Position numbers and translations under genes: made by a program. The notes under the pieces were generated by a model, which was not told the DNA's origin, did not search any database, and saw only the letters and a list, made by a program, of their open reading frames with translations. Shown one piece after another: positions 1 through 6,587 of a stretch of DNA of 10,772 nt. This DNA is from Conexibacter sp. (GTDB lineage: Bacteria > Actinomycetota > Thermoleophilia > Solirubrobacterales > Solirubrobacteraceae), in the NCBI GenBank assembly GCA_025964215.1, contig JAOPZG010000099.1, forward strand, positions 1-10,772, read 5' to 3'. Each line of letters opens with the position of its first letter. Within the stretch, counting starts at the first letter, position 1.

Positions 1-42
1 CTGCTCGGTGGCGGGCTCCAGGACCTCGAGGGTCTCCGTCAC
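1..42 (-). CDS. Probable aldehyde dehydrogenase, N-terminal 14 codons only (cut by window edge)
   Basis: Read on the minus strand from a GTG at 42-40, the 14 codons to the window edge give MTETLEVLEPATEQ. A short acidic start followed by V-L-E-P-A-T-E-Q is how many NAD(P)-dependent aldehyde dehydrogenases begin (the family's 'NPAT' segment). The GTG lies two bases after the permease stop (TGA at 47-45), and a G-rich stretch just before it could serve as ribosome binding site, so the two genes would form one operon. An aldehyde dehydrogenase downstream of an amine permease fits oxidation of an amine-derived aldehyde to an acid. Only 14 residues are visible and no catalytic motif can be seen, so the family call rests on the N-terminal match and context alone. 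Confidence 0.55.
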   Translation of the reverse strand, partial: MTETLEVLEPATEQ

Positions 43-44
43 CC

Positions 45-1667
45 TCAGGCCCCGGCGGGTGCCGCCGTGGCACCTCCGGGCGGGTCGGCGGGGCCACCCT
101 GCTCCAGCTCCGCCTCCAACTCGGTGAGCGTCTGCCGCGGGCCGGTGAACGTGTGCCGCGCCACCGCCAGCCACCAGATGCCGACCGCGATGAACACGCC
201 GCCGGTGACGAGCGGGGTGTAGTTGAACAGCGACCAGTCGAAGCCCTTCTTGAACGGCACGCCGGCCGAGGCGAAGGGCAGGTTGAAGTAGACGATGACG
301 ACGACGATGACCTCGACCACCGCGAGCGGGTTCATCCACTTGTACTTGTTGCCCAGCGTCCACGGCCCGGCCACGAAGGCACTGCCCATCCGCCAGCGCA
401 GGTAGATCGGGATGGCGTAGGCGATGTACAACCCGATCACCCCGATCGACACCACCGCCGTGAACGCGACGGTCAGGCCGTCCTTGTTGCCCTTGAGCGC
501 CGGCAGCGTGAGGATCAGCGCCAGGAACGCGACGGCGATCACCGCGTTGAACGGGACGCCGTTGTCATTGACGCGGCTCCAGATCCGCCAGCCCGGGACG
601 GCACCGTCGCGGCTGAAGGCGTACATCATGCGCGACGCGCTGGTCATGCAGCTCATGCCGCAGAACAGCTGCCCGATGACGGCGATGATGAGGATGAGCT
701 TCACCCAACCGCTGCCCATCGAGGACTCGAACACCGCGAACACGGCGCCGCCGCCCTCGGTGACGGCCTTCTCGTTGCTGGCGGCGAAGGTGATCGCCAA
801 CAGCACGACGTAGCCGATGACCGCGGAGTAGAAGACCGAGCGCCAAACCCCCTTCGGTGCCGATTCGGCGGCGCCGTGGGTCTCCTCGGAGATGTGCGCC
901 GAGGCGTCGAAGCCGGTGATCGTGTACTGCGTGAGCAGGAACCCCAGCGGCAGCACGTAGAACCACAACATCCCGTGGCTGAAGCCGGAGTTGTTGATGG
1001 TGTGGGTGAAGACGAAGTCCACGCTGGCATGCTTGCTCGGCGCGAAGATCAGGACGACGACGATGACCGCGACACCGAGGACGTGCCACCACACGGAGAT
1101 GCCGTTGAACATCGCGACGAGGTGGCTGCCACGGATGTTGATGAGCACGTGCAGGCTGAGGATCAGCGCGAAGAGGATGAACGTCTCTCTCAGCCCGTGC
1201 AGGCTGTCGCCGAAGTTCAACCCCAGGATGTCGACGTTGTAGAGGCCGAGGATCACCCCGAGGAACTGACCGGCGAAGTAGTCGACCGAGGCGACGATGG
1301 CGATCAGGCCCAGGAGGTTGAACCACCCGGTGAACCAGCCCCACGCTGGGCCGCCGAGCTTGGACGCCCACCAGTAGATGCCGCCGGCCGTCGGGTAGGC
1401 CGACACCAGCTCGGACATGCAGAACGCGATGACGAGGATGAACGCCGAGATGATCGGCCAGCCCCACGAGATCGCGACCGGTCCGCCGTTGTTCCACGCC
1501 TGGTAGTAGGTCGTGAAGCAGCCGGCGAGGACCGAGATGATGGTGAAGGAGATGGCGAAGTTCTGGAAGCCGCTCCAGCTTCGGTTCAGCTCCTGCTTGT
1601 AGCCCAGCTCTGCTAGCCGCTGCTCATCGCTTGAAGCGGTGGCGGCGGCGTCCACGTTGGCGGCCAT
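45..1667 (-). CDS. APC-superfamily amino acid/amine permease (ACT-type)
   Basis: A 540-residue inner-membrane transporter with about 12 hydrophobic segments, the usual size for the amino acid/choline transporter branch of the APC superfamily (GABA, choline and polyamine carriers). Family signatures are the N-terminal LAELGYKQELNRSWSGFQNF (residues 18-37) leading into the first membrane segment, SELVSAYPTAGGIYWW (85-100), TGFDASAHISEET (251-263) followed by SAPKGV, and SRMMYAFSRDGAVPGW (345-360). The last 35 residues are hydrophilic, Ala/Pro/Gly-rich and probably cytoplasmic. The ATG at 1667 has AGGG/GGAG sequence 10-14 bases upstream. It is first in a minus-strand unit with a probable aldehyde dehydrogenase two bases downstream. 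It likely imports an amine or amino acid used by that pathway; the substrate cannot be read from sequence. Base composition looks less GC-rich than the neighbouring antiporter gene. Confidence 0.9.
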   Translation of the reverse strand: MAANVDAAATASSDEQRLAELGYKQELNRSWSGFQNFAISFTIISVLAGCFTTYYQAWNNGGPVAISWGWPIISAFILVIAFCMSELVSAYPTAGGIYWWASKLGGPAWGWFTGWFNLLGLIAIVASVDYFAGQFLGVILGLYNVDILGLNFGDSLHGLRETFILFALILSLHVLINIRGSHLVAMFNGISVWWHVLGVAVIVVVLIFAPSKHASVDFVFTHTINNSGFSHGMLWFYVLPLGFLLTQYTITGFDASAHISEETHGAAESAPKGVWRSVFYSAVIGYVVLLAITFAASNEKAVTEGGGAVFAVFESSMGSGWVKLILIIAVIGQLFCGMSCMTSASRMMYAFSRDGAVPGWRIWSRVNDNGVPFNAVIAVAFLALILTLPALKGNKDGLTVAFTAVVSIGVIGLYIAYAIPIYLRWRMGSAFVAGPWTLGNKYKWMNPLAVVEVIVVVIVYFNLPFASAGVPFKKGFDWSLFNYTPLVTGGVFIAVGIWWLAVARHTFTGPRQTLTELEAELEQGGPADPPGGATAAPAGA

Positions 1668-1700
1668 GCGCGTGCGTCCCTCTCCGAAAGGTGTGGTGAA

Positions 1701-1715
1701 CCGTCCTTAGGACGG
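1701..1715. promoter_or_regulatory. 15-bp perfect palindrome, candidate operator of the permease promoter
   Basis: CCGTCCT-T-AGGACGG has two perfect 7-base arms around one central base. It lies immediately downstream of the predicted transcription start of the permease (near 1717), where a bound repressor would block initiation. The one-base centre rules out a normal RNA hairpin using the whole arms, which favours a DNA-binding site. Which regulator binds is unknown; it does not resemble the TGCA-N-TGCA element at 8673-8681. Confidence 0.45.
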
Positions 1716-1723
1716 GCGCGGCG

Positions 1724-1753
1724 AATGTAGTCCGCGCTCCGGATGGAAGTCAA
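1724..1753 (-). promoter_or_regulatory. Sigma-70-type promoter of the permease gene
   Basis: On the minus strand TTGACT (1753-1748) and TACATT (1729-1724) are separated by 18 bases, close to the TTGACA/TATAAT consensus (5 of 6 and 4 of 6). Transcription would begin near 1717, giving a leader of about 50 bases. The -35 box lies inside the upstream region of the divergent antiporter gene. Confidence 0.55.
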
Positions 1754-1802
1754 GTGCCGATCGCCACAACCACGTCCAAACCTCATGTGCCATGGTGTCG
1801 AG

Positions 1803-3635
1803 GTGCACGACGGCGAGCGCATCCTCATCGTGGGCGCGCTCCTGTCCGCCGGCCTGCTCGCATCGCTGCTGGCGAGCCGGGTCCGCGTCCCCGGACTGGT
1901 GCTGTTCCTGGGCGTCGGCATGGCCGTCGGGAGCGACGGCGCGGGCTGGATCGACTTCAACGACTACGCGCTCGCGCGCACGGTCGGGATCGTCGCGCTC
2001 GCGCTGATCCTCTTCGAGGGCGGGCTCGCCGCCGGCTTCCCGGAGATCAAGCCGGTGCTCGGCCCGTCGCTGACGCTCGCGCTCGGCGGGACGCTCATCA
2101 CCGCGGGGGTCACCGGCCTGGTCGCGGCGTGGCTCTTCGACTTCAGCACGACCGAGGGGCTGCTCGTCGGCGCGATCGTCGCGGGCACCGACGGCGCCGC
2201 GATCTTCGCGCTGCTGCGCGGCTCGACGCTGCGAAGGCGGCTCGCGCGCACGCTCGAGGGCGAGTCGGGGATGAACGACCCGATCGCGATCCTGCTCGTG
2301 CTCGGCTTCATCCAGAAGCTCATGCACCCCAGCTACGGGATCGCGGACTTCGCGTGGCTCTTCGTGCGGCAGATCTCGATCGGGGCCGCCGTCGGCCTCG
2401 GCGTGGGCTACGTGTTCACCTTCGCGCTGCGGGAGGCGCGGCTCGCCACCGCCGGCCTCTACCCGGTCGCGACGCTCGCCTCGGTCGCGCTCGCCTACGG
2501 CCTCGCCGACACCGCGCACGGCTCCGGCTTCCTCGCCGTCTACCTGACGGGGCTGATGCTCGGCTCCGCCGCGATCCCGGCCAAGCAGACGATCGCGACC
2601 TTCCACGAGGGCATGGCGTGGGTCGCGCAGCTCTCGATGTTCCTCGTGCTCGGGCTGCTGATCTTCCCCTCCGAGCTCGGCGGCGTCGCCTTCGAGGGCA
2701 CGGTCCTGGCGATCGTCCTGGTCTTCGTCGCGCGCCCGCTGGCGACGGTCGCCTCGCTCGCGCCGTTCGGCTTCACGGTGCGCGAGCAGGCGGTGATCGG
2801 CTGGGCGGGCCTGCGCGGCGCGGTCCCGGTGGTGCTCGCGACCTTCCCGGTCATCGAGCACATCCCGCGCAGCCACGAGTTCTTCAACATCGTGTTCTTC
2901 GTGGTGTTGCTCTCCACGATCGTGCAGGGCACGACCTTCGAGCCGCTCGCCAAGCGCCTCGGCGTCACCACCGACGACCCGGCGCTGCCGCGGCCGCTGG
3001 CCGAGTCCGGGACGATCCGCCGCCTCGGCGCCGAGGTCCTGGAGTTCCCGGTCGTGGAGGACGACGCGATCGTCGGCCTCGCGGTCCGCGACCTCGGCCT
3101 GCCGCGCGAGGCGGTGGTCAACGTGATCGTGCGCGCCGGCCAGGCGATCCCGCCGCGCGGCTCGACGCGCGTCGCCGCCGGCGACCGCCTCCACGTCCTC
3201 TACCGCGAGGAGGCCTCGCGGCAGCTCGTGTCGCTGACCAGCTCCTGGCGGACCGGGCCGATCGGCCCGCGCGCCCGGCCGGCGCGGCGGGTCCGGAGCA
3301 CGTCGTCGATCTTCACGGCGCGCCCCTGGACCGAGGGCGACGGCGACGCGACGCGCCCGGCGACGGTCTCCGGGCAGGACGTCATCGACCTGCTGCGCCT
3401 GCGCCGCGACGCGCCCGGCAGCCTCGTCGTGCTCGCCGACGGCCGCTACGCGGTCTGCGGCACCGTCCTGGTCGTCGGCGCGCGACGGCAGGTCACAGCG
3501 TGGATCGAGCGCCGGATGCGCGTGGCCGACGAGGCCGAGCGCGCGTGGCTGCGCACGGTCCTCGGCGCGGTGGCGACGGACTTCAGCGAGGCGCCGCGGG
3601 TCGACCTGGACCGCGCCGGCGCCGACCCGATCTGA
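1803..3635 (+). CDS. CPA1/NhaP2-type potassium (or sodium)/proton antiporter with TrkA-C domain
   Basis: A 610-residue membrane antiporter that exchanges K+ or Na+ for protons, as in the NhaP2/CvrA group. Residues 1-385 carry about 12 membrane segments with CPA1 landmarks: FEGGLAAGF (71-79), TDGAA (129-133), ESGMNDP (154-160, ion-binding Asn-Asp) and GWAGLRGAVPVVLA (333-346). Residues 404-480 form a TrkA-C/RCK-C ligand-sensing domain (REAVVNVIVR, then GSTRVAAGDRLHVL), and a further cytoplasmic domain of about 100 residues ends the protein, as in NhaP2. I chose GTG 1803 because MHDGERILIVGALL starts directly before the first membrane segment as in relatives I remember; ATG codons at 1743 and 1785 in the same frame would add a non-hydrophobic tail of 20 or 6 residues. 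A CATGGT hexamer sits 6 bases before GTG 1803. Likely role: pH and K+ homeostasis, unrelated to the amine genes. Confidence 0.9.
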   Translation: MHDGERILIVGALLSAGLLASLLASRVRVPGLVLFLGVGMAVGSDGAGWIDFNDYALARTVGIVALALILFEGGLAAGFPEIKPVLGPSLTLALGGTLITAGVTGLVAAWLFDFSTTEGLLVGAIVAGTDGAAIFALLRGSTLRRRLARTLEGESGMNDPIAILLVLGFIQKLMHPSYGIADFAWLFVRQISIGAAVGLGVGYVFTFALREARLATAGLYPVATLASVALAYGLADTAHGSGFLAVYLTGLMLGSAAIPAKQTIATFHEGMAWVAQLSMFLVLGLLIFPSELGGVAFEGTVLAIVLVFVARPLATVASLAPFGFTVREQAVIGWAGLRGAVPVVLATFPVIEHIPRSHEFFNIVFFVVLLSTIVQGTTFEPLAKRLGVTTDDPALPRPLAESGTIRRLGAEVLEFPVVEDDAIVGLAVRDLGLPREAVVNVIVRAGQAIPPRGSTRVAAGDRLHVLYREEASRQLVSLTSSWRTGPIGPRARPARRVRSTSSIFTARPWTEGDGDATRPATVSGQDVIDLLRLRRDAPGSLVVLADGRYAVCGTVLVVGARRQVTAWIERRMRVADEAERAWLRTVLGAVATDFSEAPRVDLDRAGADPI

Positions 3636-3654
3636 GGCCCGGGGCAGGGTGCGC

Positions 3655-3660
3655 GATACT
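3655..3660 (+). promoter_or_regulatory. Candidate -10 box of a leaderless DUF2237 transcript
   Basis: GATACT lies 6 bases before the GTG at 3667. A start site about 7 bases downstream of this hexamer would coincide with the start codon. No convincing -35 box is seen. Confidence 0.35.
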
Positions 3661-3666
3661 CCCTGC

Positions 3667-4071
3667 GTGAGCGAGCCGCCGACCGAGCGCAACGTGCTGG
3701 GCGGGCCGCTGGAGCCCTGCGGCACCGATCCCGTCACGGGCTTCTACCGCGACGGCTGCTGCAGCACCGGCCCCGAGGACCTCGGCAGCCACACGATCTG
3801 CGCGGTCGTCACCTCGGAGTTCCTGGCCCATCAGAAGGGCATCGGGAACGACCTCACGACGCCGATGCCGCAGTACCGCTTCCCGGGCCTCGTGCCGGGC
3901 GATCGCTGGTGCGTCACGGCCACGAACTGGCTGCGCGCGCACCACGACGGCGCGGCCGCCTACGTCGTGCTCGCCTCGACGCACGAGCGCGCGCTCGAGG
4001 TCGTGCCGCTGGAGGCGCTGCGCGAGCACGGGGTCGACGTGCCGGCGGACCCCGGCACGCTCGGTGGCTGA
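3667..4071 (+). CDS. DUF2237 family protein of unknown function
   Basis: A 134-residue soluble protein that spans nearly the whole DUF2237 family. Landmarks are NVLGGPLEPCGTDPVTGFYR (9-28), DGCCSTGPEDLGSHTICAV (29-47), GNDLTTP (60-66) and FPGLVPGDRWC (72-82), followed by a C-terminal THERALEVVPLEALREHG segment typical of the family. The Cys residues at 18, 31, 32, 45 and 82 lie in these conserved segments and could bind metal or have a redox role, but no function is established. GTG 3667 was preferred over an in-frame GTG at 3649 because family members start shortly before NVLGGPL and because the candidate -10 box at 3655-3660 would lie inside the longer form. It follows the antiporter after 31 bases and may also be reached by read-through. 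Confidence 0.88.
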   Translation: MSEPPTERNVLGGPLEPCGTDPVTGFYRDGCCSTGPEDLGSHTICAVVTSEFLAHQKGIGNDLTTPMPQYRFPGLVPGDRWCVTATNWLRAHHDGAAAYVVLASTHERALEVVPLEALREHGVDVPADPGTLGG

Positions 4072-4087
4072 CCACCGCCCGGTCGGG

Positions 4088-4093
4088 TAGCGT
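4088..4093 (+). promoter_or_regulatory. Candidate -10 box of a leaderless NTF2-like gene transcript
   Basis: TAGCGT lies 6 bases before the ATG at 4100 and has the T-A-n-n-n-T form of actinobacterial -10 boxes. No purine-rich ribosome binding site lies between it and the ATG. A CTGACC at 4068-4073 is too close (14 bases) to be a good -35. Confidence 0.4.
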
Positions 4094-4099
4094 CGCGCG

Positions 4100-4579
4100 A
4101 TGGACATCACCAACGCCGACCACGACCAGCTGATCCGCCGCTTCTACGCCGCCTTCGACGCGCGCGACGGCGCGACGATGGCCGCGGCCTACGCGCCGGA
4201 CGTCCACTTCTCCGACCCGGTCTTCCAGGACCTCCACGGTCCGGAGGCGGGCGCGATGTGGATCATGCTGACCGGCCGCGCGAAGGACCTCAGCGTGAAG
4301 CTCGTCTCCCACGAGGCGCACGAGCACCGCGGCAGCGCGCACTGGACCGCCGACTACACCTTCGCCCAGACCGGGCGCCGGGTCCACAACGACGTCCACG
4401 CGGAGTTCACCTTCGTCGGCGGGCTGATCCACACCCACCACGACCGCTTCTCGTTCCACGGCTGGACGCGCCAGGCGCTCGGGCCGGTCGGGCTGCTGCT
4501 CGGCTGGACCCCGCTGATCCAGGGCAAGGTCCGCCGCCAGGCGCGCGCCGGGCTGGACGCGGCGATGGCGAGCGTCTGA
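4100..4579 (+). CDS. NTF2-like (SnoaL-like) fold protein
   Basis: A 159-residue protein with the cone-shaped NTF2/SnoaL fold pattern. The N-terminal helix LIRRFYAAFDARDGATMAA (11-29) is followed by YAPDVHFSDPVF (31-42), a helix around GPEAGAMWIML, and alternating beta strands HWTADYTFAQ (81-90), HNDVHAEFTFVGGLI (96-110) and HDRFSFHGW (114-122). The C-terminal 35 residues (LGPVGLLLGWTPLIQGKVRR onward) extend beyond the core and occur in a subset of this family. NTF2-like proteins include isomerases, polyketide cyclases and non-catalytic binders; Asp35, His37, Asp39 and the His residues around 111-114 line the likely pocket, but no activity can be assigned. The gene ends 3 bases before the convergent methyltransferase gene. 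Confidence 0.85.
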   Translation: MDITNADHDQLIRRFYAAFDARDGATMAAAYAPDVHFSDPVFQDLHGPEAGAMWIMLTGRAKDLSVKLVSHEAHEHRGSAHWTADYTFAQTGRRVHNDVHAEFTFVGGLIHTHHDRFSFHGWTRQALGPVGLLLGWTPLIQGKVRRQARAGLDAAMASV

Positions 4580-4582
4580 CGC

Positions 4583-5341
4583 CTAGCGCCGCGCGACCAC
4601 GACGAGCCGCGTGCCCGTCGAGAACGGCGCGCCGTGCAGGTCGCCGTGGCAGGTCGCCTTGGCGAAGCCCGCGCTCCGGAGCATGGACACCAACTCGGTC
4701 GCCGTGTAGATCCGCGCCTCGAAGGTCCGGGACTCGCGCTCGCCCGTGCCGTCGATCAGCGTCTGCGTCGTCTGCGTGACGCCGCCGACCGGGTCGAAGG
4801 CCCGCTGCTCGAGCAGCAGCCGGCCCGCGCCGAGCAGCTCCCAGCCGTGCTCCTGGAACTGGCGCACGAGCAGGTCGCGGTGCATCGTCTCGATGACCAG
4901 CCGGCCGCCGGGGCGCAGGACGCGCGCGACCTCCGCGAGCACCTTGGTGTCCTGCTCGTCGCCGAGGTAGCCGAGCGAGGTGTACAGGTTGAGCGCGGCG
5001 TCGAAGGAGGCGTCGGCGAACGGGAGCTCGCGGTAATCGGCCTGGACGAGCTTGGGCCATGGCGCGTCGCCGGTCCGCGTTCGCGCCTCGTCGAGCAGCG
5101 CGCCCGAGCGGTCGACGCCCGTGACCCGGAAGCCGGCCTGCGCGAGCGGGACCGCGTGGCGGCCGAAGCCGCAGGCGACGTCGAGCAGCTCGCCGCCGTC
5201 CGGGCAGCCGCTCAGCGCGGCGGCGGCCATCGCCTGGCTGCGCGCCTCGTCCTTGGGCTCGACGTTGGTGTGGACCCGCAGGTAGAAGTCGCTGAAGAAC
5301 GCGTCCCAGGTCTCCTGCGGGCTGGGCGTGCGAGCGTCCAT
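4583..5341 (-). CDS. Class I SAM-dependent methyltransferase
   Basis: A 252-residue Rossmann-fold methyltransferase. Motif I LLDVACGFGRHAVPLA (52-67) binds S-adenosylmethionine, VTGVDRS (73-79) supplies the acidic residue at the end of strand 2, QADYRELPFADASFDAALN (100-118) and LYTSLGYL (119-126) follow, and VLRPGGRLVIET (141-152) is the usual post-motif segment. The C-terminal part forms an antiparallel sheet domain (VTQTTQTLIDG, then TFEARIYTATELVSMLRSAGF) ending LVVVARR. The acceptor is unknown. ATG 5341 was chosen because a TAGACT hexamer lies 8 bases upstream; an in-frame ATG at 5362 precedes that hexamer, and the frame is open to 5467 only by extension across the divergent LtrA start. 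It is divergent from LtrA (61 bases apart) and convergent with the NTF2-like gene. Confidence 0.87.
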   Translation of the reverse strand: MDARTPSPQETWDAFFSDFYLRVHTNVEPKDEARSQAMAAAALSGCPDGGELLDVACGFGRHAVPLAQAGFRVTGVDRSGALLDEARTRTGDAPWPKLVQADYRELPFADASFDAALNLYTSLGYLGDEQDTKVLAEVARVLRPGGRLVIETMHRDLLVRQFQEHGWELLGAGRLLLEQRAFDPVGGVTQTTQTLIDGTGERESRTFEARIYTATELVSMLRSAGFAKATCHGDLHGAPFSTGTRLVVVARR

Positions 5342-5349
5342 GCGCCGCG

Positions 5350-5355
5350 AGTCTA
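5350..5355 (-). promoter_or_regulatory. Candidate -10 box of a leaderless methyltransferase transcript
   Basis: On the minus strand TAGACT (5355-5350) lies 8 bases before the ATG at 5341, mirroring TAGGCT before the divergent LtrA gene. No ribosome binding site is seen. Confidence 0.4.
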
Positions 5356-5387
5356 GGCCCATCGCGGCCGCCGGCCGGAGCGACCCA

Positions 5388-5393
5388 TAGGCT
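5388..5393 (+). promoter_or_regulatory. Candidate -10 box of the LtrA-family gene
   Basis: TAGGCT lies 9 bases before the GTG at 5403. Transcription would begin at about 5400, at or next to the start codon. There is no ribosome binding site in the 9 bases between. Confidence 0.38.
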
Positions 5394-5402
5394 CGCGATG
5401 GC

Positions 5403-6587
5403 GTGAGCAGCCCGCCGCCCCAGATCCGCCACCTGCGTCCGCGCGACGGGAGCGTCCAGGCGATCACGAACGTCGAGCTGTTCTTCGACCTCGTCTACGT
5501 CTTCGCGGTCACGCAGCTCTCGCACCTGATCCTCGACGACCTCACGGGCGGCGGGTTCGCGCGCGCCGCGTTCCTGCTGCTCGTCGTCTGGTGGGCGTGT
5601 ATCTACACCACGTGGATGGTCAACTGGTTCGACCCGGCCTCCTCGGCGGCGGTCCGGCTCGTGCTCGTCGGCGTGATGCTCGCGAGCCTGCTGATGGCGG
5701 CGGCACTGCCCGAGGCGCTCGGCGAGCACGGCGTGCTGTTCGCCGTCACCTACGTCGCGCTCCAGGTCGGGCGCAACGCGGCCGGCGCGGCGCTGCTGCG
5801 CCGCGACCACCCGCTGCGCAGCGTCTTCGAGCGGCTCGTGGTCTGGAGCGCCGTCTCCGGCGCGCTGTGGGTCGGCGGCTCCTTCCTGGAGGGCGACCAC
5901 CGGCTGCTGCTGTGGGCGCCGGCGCTGGTGCTCGACCTGGCCGCGCCGGTCGCCGGCTACTGGCTGCCGGGCCGCGGCCGCGCGATGACCACCGACTACG
6001 ACGTCGACGGCGGCCACTTCGCCGAGCGCTGCCAGGGCTTCATCATCATCGCCCTGGGCGAGTCGGTCGTCGTCACCGGCGCGACCGCCGCGGCGGCCGG
6101 CCTCGGGACGACGGTCGTCGTCTGCCTGATCGTGGCGTTCCTGGAGACCGCGGCGCTGTGGTGGCTGTACTTCGGCGCGGCGGCGGAGCACTCGCGCGCG
6201 GCGATGCTCGCGAGCGACGACGCCGGACGTCTCGCGCGCGACGCCTACACCTACCTGCACCTCCCGCTCGTGGCCGGGATCATCGGCGCGGCGGTCGGCG
6301 ACGACCTGCTGATCGCCGAGCCGCACCACCACCTCCACGGCGTCGGCCTCGCGATGGTCGTCGGCGGCCCGGCGCTCTACCTGCTCGGCGAGAACCTCTT
6401 CCGGCGCCGCATGACCGGCACGATCAACCCGCGGCGCCTGCTCGCGGCCGCCGCGCTCGTCGCGCTCGCGCTGCTCGGCCCGCACGTCTCGGCGCTCGCG
6501 CTGTCGATCGCCGTGACCGCGGTCCTGACGGCGCTCGCGCTCTGGGAGCACCGGACGCCGCCGACGGTGCGGCCCGCGGCGCCCTAG
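5403..6587 (+). CDS. Low-temperature-requirement A (LtrA) family membrane protein
   Basis: A 394-residue polytopic membrane protein with about 11-12 hydrophobic segments, the normal size for LtrA. Family signatures are ITNVELFFDLVYVFAVTQLS (21-40) in the first membrane segment and GHFAERCQGFIIIALGESVV (204-223) in the middle, with a short His-rich loop EPHHHLHG (306-313). LtrA was named from a Listeria mutant unable to grow in the cold; its biochemical activity is not known. The GTG at 5403 is the only start that fits, since the nearby ATG at 5398 reads ATG-GCG-TGA and stops. The gene is divergent from the methyltransferase and converges on the GntR regulator, with which it shares the palindrome CTAG: its TAG (6585-6587) and the regulator's TAG (6586-6584) overlap. 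Confidence 0.9.
   Translation: MSSPPPQIRHLRPRDGSVQAITNVELFFDLVYVFAVTQLSHLILDDLTGGGFARAAFLLLVVWWACIYTTWMVNWFDPASSAAVRLVLVGVMLASLLMAAALPEALGEHGVLFAVTYVALQVGRNAAGAALLRRDHPLRSVFERLVVWSAVSGALWVGGSFLEGDHRLLLWAPALVLDLAAPVAGYWLPGRGRAMTTDYDVDGGHFAERCQGFIIIALGESVVVTGATAAAAGLGTTVVVCLIVAFLETAALWWLYFGAAAEHSRAAMLASDDAGRLARDAYTYLHLPLVAGIIGAAVGDDLLIAEPHHHLHGVGLAMVVGGPALYLLGENLFRRRMTGTINPRRLLAAAALVALALLGPHVSALALSIAVTAVLTALALWEHRTPPTVRPAAP

Noticed and set aside
153..1616. Plus-strand open frame of about 487 codons with long Asp runs
   Set aside because: Antisense shadow of the permease; the Asp runs come from Val/Ile codons read on the other strand.
1707..3737. Open frame of about 676 codons antisense to the antiporter
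   Set aside because: Asp/Arg/Glu/His-rich translation typical of the antisense of a GC-rich membrane-protein gene; the plus-strand antiporter explains the region.
4572..4582. GCGTC-T-GACGC palindrome at the NTF2-like/methyltransferase junction as a bidirectional terminator
   Set aside because: The one-base centre cannot form an RNA loop without opening the stem, and there is no T-tract; it is too weak to call a terminator.
5342..5467. Longer methyltransferase starting at 5467
   Set aside because: The extension would run antisense through the LtrA start and across the candidate promoters of both genes, and is not conserved-looking sequence.
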